NCBI GenBank assembly: GCA_030267905.1
Contig: BRXX01000046.1
Location: 31,773-95,772 of the forward strand
DNA from: Triparma verrucosa
Lineage: Eukaryota > Sar > Bolidophyceae > Parmales > Triparmaceae
Direction: 5' to 3'
Length of the DNA: 64,000 nucleotides
Part shown: positions 10,885 through 22,722 of the stretch, in pieces
Position numbering within the stretch: position 1 is the stretch's first letter
Layout of the letters: the number at the start of each line of letters is the position of its first letter
Program-made: the position numbers and the translations under genes
Notes under the pieces: model-generated
What the model was told of the DNA's origin: nothing
Databases searched by the model: none
The model's input: the letters and a program-made list of their open reading frames with translations, nothing else

Positions 10885-13800
10885 TTAGGCCGCCGCAGTT
10901 ATTTTGGTTTTCGCTTTGCTCTTCTTCGACTTTGACTTCCTCTTCTCGGTCTTATCGATCTCCTTCTCCCCCACTTTTGCGGAGCCTCCTTTCCCTTTAG
11001 GAGATTTCCTCTTATTCTTTTGCTTTTGTGTCTGTGGTTTCTTATTTTTCTTCGCCTCCTTAAGTAGAAGCTCCTGCTGCCTTAATTCCTCCCTCTCCTT
11101 CTCTTCCTGCAGCCGCCTCTGCCTATTCTCCTCCTCGGCAAGCTGAATGGCCTCGAGCGAATCACCCCTCTGACGCCTCTCGACGAACCAGTGCGTGGTC
11201 CCTGAGGGCGATGCGGCCTCCATCTCCCCCTCCCTCACCCGCGCCTCCTCCTCGAGTATGTCCGAGAAGCCTCGCTGCCTCCGGTCTTTCGCTTCTGGCG
11301 TCTTCTTCCACGGACTGACAACCTTCTTCTCGAGAAGCGTGCCTAGCGCCCCCACATGTTTTTTCTTCTGGGGAGTGACTTTGCCGTTCACATTTGATTG
11401 GGTGGCGGTCGCTTTCTTCATAAAGTCGCTCAAATTGATGCCTGTGGGCGGGCTCCCCGAAATCGATCCAGACAAGTCGCTGTTGGGCGATCTCGACAAG
11501 TAGGACCCAGCAGACGGGGGCGAGAGTTTATAATTTCTGTGGCCGCTGGTGAGATCCTTCTTCTGGGTCTCTTGTTGTTCCATGAGCTCCCGAAAGTTGA
11601 GCGGAGAGGGGGGGAGAGCCGGTATGTTGAAGAATGAGACGGGAGCAGGAGGGGGAGATGGAGTTGAAGTTGGGTTTACGGTGTCGGTGGGCGAGGCGGT
11701 GGGGGAGGGCGACCAACCTTTCTTCGGGGTGGTGATCTGAGAAGAGGGCTCGTTTTGGAGACGAATGAGAGTGTTCCGGTGCCGTTTGCCCCCCATATGG
11801 ATTTGCAAGTTGGCCTCGTCCGGGGCCTCAACGCCACAGGCTTCACAGCGATAGCGGGGTTTGAGTTTGGGAGGTGCGACGACGTCCTTCTTCTGCACTT
11901 TTTCCTCCTCGAACTTTCCCTGCTCGGCCTTTTCAGCCGCCTTCTTGATGGCCATATTTTGCTTCAGGATCTCCTTCGGCACTCCGAGGTGGACCATGCG
12001 ATCGGAAATTCTTTGCAAGAGCTTCTCGAGAGTTTGTGTCTGGGTGGCCATCGAGTCGTCAGGAACTACTCGATCAGCTTGTTCGGAGGAAAGCTTTCTG
12101 AACTTCTTCTTCGTCTTCCGAAGCGCCTTGAAGACTTTCTTGTGGCTTTCGATTAAATTTTCCTTTTCGTCCCAATTGATGGTGAAATCGTAGGGGGGGC
12201 TTTCGTGCGTCTGTGTCTGTGTCTCCTCCGGCAAAGGCTTTTGGATAGCTTCGTAGAACCCTTCGTCCATGAAGGCCTCACAACTCTGATCTTCGCCGGC
12301 GATGAATTCCAGGAGGAAGTCGAGCTCGCTTTTTCTCTTGCCAGCAATCAAGCGCTCCAGAACGCCGTCGAGGTTTGATCCGAGGAATTCGCAGCAGTAG
12401 TCTATCAAAAAGGACGAGTAGAACGAGGCCGCCTTCTCCAGAATCGTCACCACATTGTGCGTATCAACGTGCTTCGCTATGGCTAGTTCACAGCCACGCT
12501 GAAGCGACAAGGGGTTGAAGACTTCTGCGCCGGGTTCCTCCGGAAGACCTTCTGCGGCGTCTGAGATAGGGGCGGCTGCGTCGTTGTCCATCTCCAAGTT
12601 CGCCGAGTCGATGGTTTCAGCGGTGGTATTCAGCAGGTCTTTGGGTTCTTCGCTGCCTTCCTCCTCCTCCTCGACGTTCGGTCTCCCGAAGGCACTAAGG
12701 CATACAGTGTGCTCTTGGCCGACGGCAACTCCAACGCAACGACGCACGCCCTCGACCTTGACAGGCACAGCAACGTGCTTCCTTCCCTCCACTCCTAGAC
12801 CTCCATTGGTGTTGCTTGAACCCCAAGTGTAAACCAACCCGGTCCTAGTTATGATGGCGGTGTGGGTGCTGCTCGCAGAGACGGAAACCGCCGGAGGCAG
12901 GTTCGGAACGAGAATCGGCTTCGAGGGTGATCCCGATTCCTTTGCCGCGACACCCAGCGTTTCAAGGTGGCTGCCCCATACGTACACCGACCCGCTGGCC
13001 GTGACGCAACAGGTGTGGTGTTGAGCGCACGCAATGGCGATGGGCGAGACTGGCTTTTTCGTGGATTCCTCAGAGTCGGGATCCGAGTCCTCCTCGGGGT
13101 CAAACTTGATCCGCCGAGGGTTCGGGTCGCCGTACCCGAAGCAGAACACTGCGGGCGGCGTCGAAATCCCGCAACCAGAGTAACCCTTCCTCGCGATTAC
13201 GCAGGTACTTTTGAGCCAACACGAGTTAGAAGAAGTGGCGGTGATAGTGACCGAATGACCGAAGGAGCGATTTCCAGCTCTCACCTCTCTTCACTAGCGT
13301 CGATCGCGTAGACCCTCATGCTGTTCCCGCTATTTGCCGTCAGTTTAGATACTATCTCCGGGTTGTGATTCACAACGTTGCCGCCGGTGAGAATAATCTG
13401 TCCGAGCTGTCCGTTCTCGTTGCTCCCCCAGCAATAAACGCTTCCGCCCGCGCAGAGAGCGACGCTGTGTTTGACGGAGCAGGTGACGTCGACGATCGTG
13501 CTCTTGCGGAGAGAGTCCACCCTCCTCGGACTCGCCTTGGTCGATATCGTAAGGGAAGTTCCCAGTTGTCCCCAGCGGTTGGACCCCCAGGCGTAAACCT
13601 CTCCCTCAACCGAGCAAGCTAGGGTGTGAACGTCTGAGCACGCTATCGAGCGAACCTTGCGGTGCGTGAGAGAGCCGGTCACGGGCGTGGGGATCATCCG
13701 AACGCGCGAGTCACCGACTCCCAGACGGCCGGATTTGCCGTGGCCCCAGCAAAGGACGACTCCTTCGGAGGTCAGCGCCACGACGTGATGCGCGCCGGCG

Positions 13801-14240
13801 GCGACGGAAACTATTGAGGTGTTGGAGATGGAGTGGATGCGTTTGGGCTTATAATTGTTCGTGGAGGAGGGGTAACCCAGAGTGAAGTCCGATTTTCCAA
13901 ATGTGTAAACGTTACCGTGGGCATGGTTGTGCGAAGAGAGATAACCACCACTGTGGATTGGGACAACCGAACATACGTCGACTTCCCACTGGCGGTGAGG
14001 CGGATAAGAAGTCAAGGGGCACTGATAACGGAGCGAGGCTATGTTGTCCTCGTCTGTCAGCTTGTCCAAGTGCTGATCCGTCAGCTTCGCCCCAGCACGC
14101 AGGAGGAGGCACATTATTGTGAGGTTCTGCGTCTCCACTGCAGCGCTGAGAAGTTGGTCTAGAGACTGCTGGTCAGGCGTGGAAGATTGGAGGGCGGAGC
14201 GGAGCGATGCTTCATCCTCGCTTTGGACTAATTCGAGCAT
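10885..14240 (-). CDS. RCC1-repeat protein with BACK-like region and C2H2 zinc finger (IBTK-like)
   Basis: Two exons (14240-13285, 13207-10885) give 1092 aa. The 77-nt intron splits a Ser codon inside an RCC1 blade: VYAIDASEE joins TCVIARKGYSG. Residues 1-70 resemble ankyrin helices. About six RCC1 repeats follow (YAWGSNRWGQLG, YCWGSNENGQLG, YTWGSSNTNGGLG). Residues about 553-603 resemble the helical BACK region after a BTB domain, but no BTB fold is obvious. A U1/matrin-type C2H2 finger starts at Cys773 (CEACGVEAPDEANLQIHM...KRH), followed by a long Pro/Ser- and Lys-rich tail. Ankyrin plus RCC1 plus BTB is the architecture of IBTK (inhibitor of Bruton kinase, a CUL3 adaptor). The zinc finger in place of a visible BTB is unusual. 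Function is inferred only. Confidence 0.8.
13208..13284 (-). repeat. introner-like intron with diverged acceptor (RCC1 gene)
   Basis: GTGAG donor and TTCTTCTAACTCGTG are kept, but the right end is GGCTCAAAAG, not GTCGCAG. Confidence 0.55.
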
Positions 14241-14486
14241 CGTCTTTTATTCTGACCAAAGTTTGTTAAAGCTTCTTGTGCCTCCTACGTCCGCGTGCAG
14301 AGCTGTGGTACGTTTGAGCGGCGGCTGTGTGCTCGGAATCTGAGAATATGAACAATGTCGTTGGTGAAATCGTCAACCTGAGCGCTGCATTCAAAATTCC
14401 CTCCCTTTTTGTCATTGCTTTGTATCGTCTGAATCGAGAGGTGAGAGTCGAGATCTGAACCAGGCAGTGGCACACCAAAGTTGATA

Positions 14487-15614
14487 ATGAAACTCCTGCT
14501 AGCGACATCAATCCTGACGGGGGTCAGCGGCTCTGAAACTTTTCGTGATGCCCTTTCCAACATTTCCGGAAAGACAACTACCAAATACGTCGGTGCTGCT
14601 GTAAATGAAGGGTTTTTTGATGACGCCCATTACAAAGAAACCTCATCCGATTACTACAATCTCGTGACCGCTGAGAACTCCTGCAAGTTCTCCGCGGTGC
14701 AGAAAAGTGAGTTCGCTTCTTGGGTGGCCCTGACTTCAACGGCAGCAGACTACTAACGTTGCCCCAATTTTTTTGCAGCCCAAGGAACTTTCGACTTTGC
14801 GTCTTGTGATCAGGTAGCTCAATTCGCTGAAGACAATGACATGGCGTTCCGTGGGCACAACACTTGCTGGGGTGTGTACAACCCCTCGTGGCTCGACAAC
14901 GGCAACTTCACCAGCTCCGAGTTGGAGGACATTCTCGAGAACCACGTCACGACCGTCCTTGACCACTATCAGGGGAAAGCGGTGGCGTGGGACATTGTGA
15001 ATGAGGCCATCTCAGACTCCGCGCCGTACGATTTCAAGGCCAACACTTGGAACAATATCACCGCTGACGCCGATGGAATTAACACTAATTACATCGATGT
15101 GGCGTTCCGGGCGGCGAGGAAGGCTGACCCTAATGCGAAGCTTTTCTACAACGACTACAATGTAGCGTCTTCGCAGGGTTGGAGCCAGGGCAAGAGCGAC
15201 GCCATGTACAACATGGTGAAGAGCATGCTCGACAGGGGCGTGCCCATCGACGGCGTTGGACTGCAAATGCACGTCGGGACCGGATACGATTTGGTCGACG
15301 GGGTAATTGCGAACATGGAGAGGTACGGAGCGCTGGGCCTCGAGGTCCACATCACGGAGCTTGATTTGGTGTGCTCGCAGAAGAACGGCTACGACTGCGT
15401 CTGGAGTGACGATATGGAGCAGCAGCAGGGCGAGCTCTACGCCACTCTGCTCAAGGCCTGCCTCGACACTGACGCCTGCACCAACTTTGAGACCTGGGGA
15501 TTCACCGATGCGCACTCTTGGCTCGAGGACGGCACCCACCCCCTCCCCTTCGACGAAAATTACAACCAGAAGAAGGCCGTTGGAAGCATGCTTGACATCC
15601 TCACTGGCTATTAG
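14487..15614 (+). CDS. secreted GH10 endo-1,4-beta-xylanase
   Basis: Two exons (14487-14706, 14779-15614) give 351 aa. A signal peptide (MKLLLATSILTGVSGS) starts at the ATG at 14487. GH10 landmarks are in order: TAENSCKF, RGHNTCWGV, the acid/base Glu149 in WDIVNEAI, DYNV, LQMHVG, the nucleophile Glu267 in HITELDL, and WGFTDAHSW near the end. Length matches a single GH10 catalytic module, with no carbohydrate-binding module. The family cleaves beta-1,4-xylan, so the protein is probably exported to digest or remodel xylan-like polysaccharide. The 72-nt intron has a polypyrimidine acceptor and an ACTAAC branch site and lacks the introner signature, unlike many introns here. Confidence 0.92.
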
Positions 15615-15675
15615 CAATCAAAGAATAAAAGATCAAGAAAACAATTTCGCTAATAAAATACGTGTCGATCCTTAA

Positions 15676-18600
15676 TTAATTAGGCTGCGCTAAGCTTATC
15701 TTATTTGTGTAAAAATTGGCAACGCAGGCGAAGTACTTGTTGCCTTGCCACGAAACCACGGACATGGTGTCCTTGTAAATCTCCGGGTCCTCTCCGAGGG
15801 GCAGCAGAGTTATGTTGCAGAATTCTCCATTCCCTGCCCCAGAGGAGAGCTCGACGAATTGATTGACTGTTGTGTCAGTGTAGCTTGCGAGGTTGTTCAT
15901 GAGCTGCGATTCCTGCTCCTTGTCCAGAAGCACTCCTAAGAAGGGTTTGCCGCACATCATGATCTGGACGGTCGCCCAAATCATTCTCACGGCCCTCGCG
16001 TACTCTCCGATCGCCTTGCTATAGGTTTTGAATTTCTCGCTGTCAATGATTTCAGGGTTACCGGTGGCATTTCCGTCGTCTATGAGAAGCTTGGCGGCAG
16101 CGACCTCCTGAGCTATGACCTCCAAAATCGACTTCCATGTGGTCGCCAAAGATCCTTTCCTGACTTCCTTCCTGATCCATACGACCCTCTTGGCCTCGAG
16201 TTTAAGTCTAACGGCGTGGTCTGTGTCGCCCTGCTCGAAGATTCTTTTCAAATCGCCGAAGCGTTCACTGAACGTTTCTTCGATCTCGCTGATGCCGCCG
16301 CTGTCGATTCCCGGGATGGCGCCGATCTTGGAGACCTCGTTCTTGAGCGCTTCAATACTGTCGCTGCTGTTGGAGGATGCCGCCGTGGCTCTCCAGCTCT
16401 GCACTTCCTCGTCGGAGGGCAGCTTCTCCTTGAGGACTGCGATTTGCTTCTTCAACTCCAAGGCCTCTTCAAACCTATCGTCCAAGGCAGCCTCGACTTT
16501 CTTCTTGTTGAGAGAGTCGATTTCGGTTTGGACTTTGTCGCTGTTGGCGCACTTGGCCGCCTCCTCGAACAGCTCGAGCTTGAGGAGAGGGGCGGTGAGC
16601 TCCTTAACCGAGCATGATTTGAGGAAGGTGGCATCAGTAGCAGGGGCAGACGGAAGAGTTGAGGAGGCGCCCCCGTTGAATTGGACTTGAGGGAGGGTCG
16701 TGGTGGCGGGGGACGGGGATCCGAGGAAACTGAATGGATCTGCCTCTGGCTCAGGCTCAGGCTCAGGCTCCGGCTCCGGCTCCGGCTTGGGTTCAGGCTC
16801 AGCAACGGGAACGGGTTCAAGCTCGGGTTCAGGCTCGGGTTCAGCTTGAGGTTTTAGATCACTCGGCTTGGGTGTTTCGGTAGTAACCTCTTCAAAATCT
16901 CCAAACTCATCTTCGTCTTCGCCTTCCTTGACTGGCGCCGGGGGAGGCGCAGCAGGGGCGGGAGTGAGGGCAGGAGCTGCGCCAAAGTCTCCGAAGCCAT
17001 CGTCCTCCTCCAGCTTGGGCCTTTCGATGGTTATTTCGGGGGAAGGGAAGGCTGACATGGGGTCCATGATTGGCGGTGGAGGAGGTGCCGCCGGAGACGC
17101 TGCGGGGGGGGCGAAGGGAGGGTCCGACAATGGAGCTGTTACTGGGGCAGATCCAAAGTCTCCGAAGTCATCATCGTCAGCTTTCGCGTTTTCCAATCCT
17201 CCGAACAAGTCGATGCTAATGCTCGCCTCGGCAACCTGGACCGGCGGAGGAGGTGGCGGAGGGGGGGCGGCGGATTTCGGCTTCGAAGGAGGAGGCGTGC
17301 TGATGGTCGGCGGCGCAGGACTGCCCACGATGAGGGAAGAAATATCGATCCCTCCTGAATTCTGAGGAGCGATGAGGCCAGACTCAACAGCGCAAAGAGT
17401 GTTCGAGACAGCAGTTTTATTAGGGGTGACAGGGGCAGCTTCGAAGCTTCCAAAGTCCATATCGTCGTCGTCGTCAGCGTTGAGGGGCGGCGCGGGAGCG
17501 GGCGCGGCAGGTGAAAAGGACACTGGAAGCGGGGGCGCCACAATCGGCGGAGCTCCTGAAAAGTTGCCGAAGCCCCCGAAGCTGTTGCCAAGAGAAGGGG
17601 CTGGGGCGGGAGCTGGGGCAGCACCAAAGTCTCCAAAGTCGTCGTCGTCGTTGGATGACGTAGGTAGAGGCGCGGGCAAGGGCGCAGGCGCGGGCGCAGG
17701 TGCGGGAGGTTTTTCAGTGCCGTGGTCCTCAAAGTCTCCAAACTCCTCGTCTTCAACTGCCAAGTCGGCGTCAGCGAGGTCGTCAAAGGCGCTCAGTTTG
17801 CTAGCGGCGGCGGTGTTATCAACCATCGCGCTGATTGGGGGTGCCGGGCTCCCATTCGACATGGCGTTGCCGTTGCCGTTGCCGTTGAGGTTGCTGTTTA
17901 ATTGTGTACTTGAATTGAGGGGTGATTTTTGTGGCGAGGGGATCTCCTTCAGCTTGGGAGAGGTAGAAGTGAGAGAAAAGGACGTGGCGTCGAATTGGAG
18001 GGCATCGGGAACGATAGGTTGAGGTTTGGGGGGTTCAGAGATCTCGATAGGCGCTGCTAAAGGCTGTTGTTGCTTGTCAGGGGAAGGGAGGAGAGACATG
18101 GGGTCTATTATTGTTTGGGATGATGTGGTTGGAGAGGATGGTGCTATCGGAGCTATTGGGTCTAGTGGAGTTAACGGAGCTAAGGGGGGGACCCCTGTGG
18201 GTGCAGCACTGCCAAAATCACCGAAATCGCCTTCTTCGTCTTCCACGGGCTTCTTGGCGTCGGGCTTGTCAGGGGAGGGGAGGAAGGACATAGGGTCAGG
18301 GGCGGGGGGAGCGGGGGAAGGCGGGGGGATTATAGAGGTGGTCATGGGGGTGAGGGTAACAGCGGGGGAGGGGTTCGGTGCCGAACCAAAGTCTCCGAAC
18401 TCGTCGTCGTCGTCGACATTTGAAATTGGGGCGAGAACAGGAGCAGGAGCGGGAGCGGGGGCAGGAGCGGGAGTAGGAGCGCTACCAAAATCTCCGAACT
18501 CGTCGTCGTCGTCGTCAACGGGGTTGGCCGCAAGAGGAGGGACGGGAGAGAGGGAGGCAGGGGGGACGGGAGACATGGAGGCGGGAGGGACGGGAGACAT

Positions 18601-19262
18601 CATGCTCTGCTGCCCCATCATGTTGTTCAGCGGCGGCTGCGCCATCATGTTAGGCTGCATGCTCTGCTGCATGTTCATGTTGGGCTGCATGTTGGGCTGC
18701 ACGTTGGGCTGCACGTTGGGCTGCTGAACGCTCTCAAACCACGGGAAATTAAGCCTCGTCTGCTTGAACCTCTGCAACTGCACGAAGTCAACTGCGACAC
18801 TCTGCCCCTGCTGCATCTGGAACTGACCTATTGAGACCATCCTGAGCAGCGTGTAGAACTGAACCTTCTGCTGGAGAGAGCCCTTGTGCATAGGGTCGAC
18901 GAGAGACCACATAGCCTTCAAGGCGGGACGAGGGAGCTTGGACTTGGTCAGGAAGGGGACGGCATCCTGTGGATTGAGTTGGATTGAGTTGGATTGAGTT
19001 GGATTGAGTTGGATTGAGTTGAAAGACGTTAGAGAAACTGTTGTGAGTGTACGTGTATCCACAGCGTATCCACAACGTCTTGGCTCACCTTGCCGTGAAT
19101 AACACAGGTAGGAAAGTTAGGATTGGAATGCGAGGGATGTGGAGGAAACGCACTGCAGAGGATTTGATCAAAGTACTGCCGCTCCTGAGGAGTCGTTGGC
19201 CAATAGACGCTGTGATTGCTGTGATTGCCTTGATTGCCTTGATTTTTTGGTGCGTAGGCCAT
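15676..19262 (-). CDS. SYNRG: gamma-synergin-like EH-domain protein with DFGDF motif array
   Basis: Two exons (19262-19089, 18966-15676), phase 0, give 1154 aa. The EH domain spans the intron: YFDQILCSAFPP in exon 1 and PALKAMWSLVDPMHKGSLQQ in exon 2. A long Pro/Ala-rich linker then carries nine acidic motifs of the type DDEFGDFG, DDDFGDFG or DEFGDFEE. These match the DFxDF-type motifs by which gamma-synergin binds gamma-adaptin ear domains. A Glu-Pro repeat follows, then a helical region and a C-terminal block with FCNITLLPLG and YFACVANFYTN, resembling the synergin C-terminus. The likely role is as an accessory protein of AP-1/GGA clathrin coats at the trans-Golgi. The intron ends in five tandem decamers. 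Family assignment is strong; orthology is less sure. Confidence 0.75.
18971..19020. repeat. 5 x GGATTGAGTT tandem
   Basis: Five perfect 10-bp copies. In the transcript they read AACTCAATCC and run directly into the ACAG acceptor of the synergin-like gene, so they supply its polypyrimidine tract. Confidence 0.95.
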
Positions 19263-19530
19263 TGAGAGAAGAGACACAGGACCGCGCACAGTCTTCAGAC
19301 ACAGGACAAGAGGCAGGGCAAGAGGAGCGTAGGGAGAGCGAGGATTCGACGAAAAGTCCACTTTTGTTATTAACTGCAGTGCTGGCGCAGCAATCGTCAA
19401 TTTGAACCTTGGACGGCGTAAAGGTTGACTTTTCGCTGAGGTGGTCGACGGTGTGGGTGCTGAAACGCGGCGTGAAGGAGGTTTTCAAGTCACAGAGATT
19501 TGGAGATTTTATTGCATTAAGGGCAATTAA

Positions 19531-22500
19531 ATGGAGAACGCCTTCGTTCAGATCGCTGAGCCGCGGCTCGTGTGTCCGAGTCACGTAAATCCAGCCGCGA
19601 CGTGGTTTGACTCTACGCTAGAGTGCTTCGTTGTCCTTGAGACCTCAAATCCTTCCAGTTCGCCCCTCCTCCGCCGCTACAGGACTCTGTCTCCCTCTTC
19701 CTCGGACAAGAGCGTTCAGGGCGCCCACAATGCGGCCCACAATGCCAGCCCTTCGTCCCGCTCCCAGCTTGCTGCTGGCATTCCAACTTTAATTCCGAGC
19801 AGGCCCGTTGAGATCAAACTTACGACCTCGACTGCCCCTCCTCCGCTCCTGGCCCGCTTCAGTCTTGATTATAATCTTCTCGCTCTTCAGGTGGAGCCCA
19901 CCGTCGTGCACGTGTACAGTATAGGCAGTAAGAGGAGCGATCCCTGGCGTATCGACGTCGCGATTGACAAGAGCGTGGCGACGAGCGACACCGCCATTCT
20001 GCCTGGAGGCATCATTTGGAGCGATCACGGGGGAAATTCTCAGGACTTAACGTTGCTGACGTCTCACGGCGTGGTCATGTACAAGGTGTCTCCTTCCAGG
20101 AATCAGGTAAGTTAGGGCCGCTCGTTAGGGCCGCTAGGGTTAGGGTTAGTCAGGTTTGGATTAGGGGGAAGAGAAAGTAGATGTTGCACGCTGTGGCCTC
20201 AACTCAATTCTCACTCGCCCTCTCGCTCCCACTCGCAGCTCGCCAAAGTCCGCTCCTACCTTCACTTGACTCACGCGTTTTGGTATGAACCAATCACCAG
20301 GTGCCTTCTGCTAAGCACTGGGGAAGAGGGGAACGACATGAGGTGCTTCTTTTTGATCAAGATGAACAATCGCATAGCTCCTCGGCTCGAGCTTCCTCCG
20401 CCCGACAAGTTGAAGAAGTTCACGCTGGACAAGGTCCAGGGCGAGGCGTACGTGAGGAGCGGAGACGCCAGCCTCGTCTGCCTGTACGGCACGGCTTACG
20501 TCGTCGACATCCAGCCGGCCAAGGGAGCCATCAACCTCGTATCCCTCAATAAGGAGACGCTGACCGCGGAGCCGCATAGAACCTTCAAGATGTACGTCGA
20601 CGGAAGCCTGCAGTGCAGCGTCGTGGACGACCTGCTGTTGTGCCACAGCGGGAACCTGATTAGTTTTGTTTATGATGTTGGGAATCCTGGCGACGAGCCT
20701 GTTTGCGGAGGGAGTACTTGTACTTTTGAGAGGTGAGAGAGGGCAGGATCGTTGTTAGAGGCAATTCGGCCAACGCTGACATAAATACCGCAGTATGTTC
20801 CATCCTAGTCCGGACATCGATGACGTCTCGGACCTTGACAGTCCAGTCAAAGGAAAGACCAAGACGCTGCACGTTGAGGAGATGTACGACGGAAGGTGGA
20901 GCTTGCTCGCTCCGGATAAAGTCCTGGACCCGTCTGGGAGGGGCACTCTCTGGCGGATAACAGTGAATTTGAAGGCTATCTTGACGGCGACCTACAGCAA
21001 CTCGTTGGTCATTCCTTTCTTAATGAGGCGGCGGACGAACAGTACAGTGTCGAGGAGACTCTGTCTCGACCGGTTGAAGGAACTTCTTGAGGAGAGGGGA
21101 GACAGCAAGGAGTGGGTGGAGGAATGGGCAAGAGGATATAACGGGGTGCTGTCAGCGGCGCCAGTGTCGGAGGAGGAGAAGTTGGTTAGCCTAACGAAGA
21201 AAACCATGTTGGTGAATTCCGCCGTGGAGAAAATGAGGAGGTTCAGCGCGATGGCGGGGGCGGGGGAGAGCAGCAGCGGCGGCGGCGGTGGCGGCGGGGA
21301 GAATGGAAAGGGCGAGGATGCTGAGAGCAAGAAGAAGACGGGGACCAAGACAGAGAAACCAGTTTTAACCGTGTGGGGGTACGAAAACGAAGATAGAGGA
21401 GGCAGGATCATGAAAGCCGTCGTGACACAGGTGGTCGAAGGGGGGGGTGGAGGGACTGGGGCGAAGGGAGAAAGAGGGGAGTCGATCCACTTCCATAGTT
21501 TTGAGGATAGTTTTGAGCACATGAACCACGAAAGTTTGGTGGTGCTGACCCAGTTGGACCTGCTAGAGTTCGGCCTGCTGCCGAAGGTGGGCACGGCGGA
21601 GGGGGGGGCTAAGGATGATGAGTATTTTTGTGAAGTTGTGTATGGTTTCGTCAAGGTAAGCGTCAGCGACCCTAATAGCGAGGAGTGAAGCGAGGAGCGA
21701 AGCACATGTTGTAGTGGTTATTGGTGGCTGCAGTATCTAACCCGACCTTCACGCTCATCGCAGAGTTTGCTCGGGATAGAGGGTGGAGGGGGGGGCGTGG
21801 TGGTTCCGCCACTAGTGGCCTTGGCGGTTGAAATGTTGTGCAGGTTGGACAAGGCGGGGGTCGCTTTGGCTTTGTTGCGGTCGAAGGTGAGAGCGGGGTA
21901 CCGTATTGACGCTCATCCGCTGTTCTTTTTATTTTTATCTTACTCCACTTCCACCTCTAACATCGTCCTCTCGCTCCTCCACTCATGGTCAAAGATCAAT
22001 GGGCGGCCAGCCTTCGGCGTCGACTGCCTAGAAATGGCTGAGGCCCTAGTCGCGATCGGCAGGAAATATAGAGTAGAGGGGGAGACCGGAGAGGCGCTTT
22101 TATTACACGGACTTGACATGCTGAAACGCGGTGGAGAGGGCCTCTCGTGGAATGTGCTGGCTTCTGAACTGTTGAAAGAGGGTAGGGTTTTGGACGCCAT
22201 GAGGTTTGCGAGAGGAGGGGGAGGAAGGCGGGTGATTTTAGAGAGGAGGCCGACCAGGTGAGGGGGGAGAGGCGGCCGACGGAAGCGAAGCGATAGAGTC
22301 CGAGGATGAGTTCCAACTGTATAGAATTCTAACACGAGAGAGAATACAGCTTTGACTTCTGGACCGCGTGTGTCGAGAAGGCAGGGAAGATGGGACCAGA
22401 GAAGGAGGGAGAGAAGTGCCAGCTCTTCTACCACCTTTTCAGCTTTTTGAAAGAGTTTGAACCGGAATGCATCAACACTGGTCTCGGTCGCGCGGCAGGA

Positions 22501-22671
22501 GGGGGCGGCGGAGAAAAACGAAGGGGCAGCTGGAAGGAGCAGGAGAGGCAAAAGGGATTGCGGGTCATGAGCGACCTAGCCAAAAAGGCAGGCAACGAAT
22601 TCCCTCCCGACATCTTCCAGAACAAGTCCGTCTTAATCGCGCTCAAGGGCATGTTCGGATTTGTGAATTAA
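19531..22671 (+). CDS. RMC1: RMC1 (regulator of MON1-CCZ1), Mic1 domain protein
   Basis: Five exons (19531-20106, 20239-20732, 20794-21655, 21764-22257, 22350-22671) give 915 aa. The N-terminal half is a beta-propeller like human RMC1/C18orf8: FSLDYNLLALQVEPTVVHVY, GGIIWSDHG...LTLLTSHGVVMYKV, LTHAFWYEP, and CSVVDDLLLCHSGNLISFVY. The C-terminal half has the helical Mic1/RMC1 region (ALAVEMLCRLDKAGVALALL), interrupted by Gly-rich low complexity. RMC1 homologues bind the MON1-CCZ1 exchange factor that activates Rab7 on late endosomes. Introns 3 and 4 carry introner modules. Intron 1 contains a short AGGGTTAGGGTTAG stretch. Confidence 0.82.
21656..21763 (+). repeat. introner-like intron (RMC1 intron 3)
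   Basis: Left module GAGTGAAGCGAGGAGCGAAG; right GGCTGCAGTATCTAACC then TTCACGCTCATCGCAG. The right half is nearly the same as intron 57130-57205. Confidence 0.85.
22258..22349 (+). repeat. introner-like intron (RMC1 intron 4)
   Basis: GTGAGG donor, GGAAGCGAAGCGATAGAG left module, ATTCTAACACGAG branch region, worn acceptor AATACAG. Confidence 0.7.
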
Positions 22672-22722
22672 GGGTAATATAGAGTTAGATTTAGTATGCA
22701 ACATCTATCTTTTATCTTTATC

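Noticed and set aside
16868..18727. Gly/Ser/Ala-rich plus-strand frames
   Set aside because: They are antisense to the Pro/Ala/Asp repeats of the synergin-like gene, which has an EH domain and conserved C-terminus.
20107..20238. AGGGTTAGGGTTAG in RMC1 intron 1 as an interstitial telomere
   Set aside because: Only about two units inside an ordinary spliced intron; too short to mean more.
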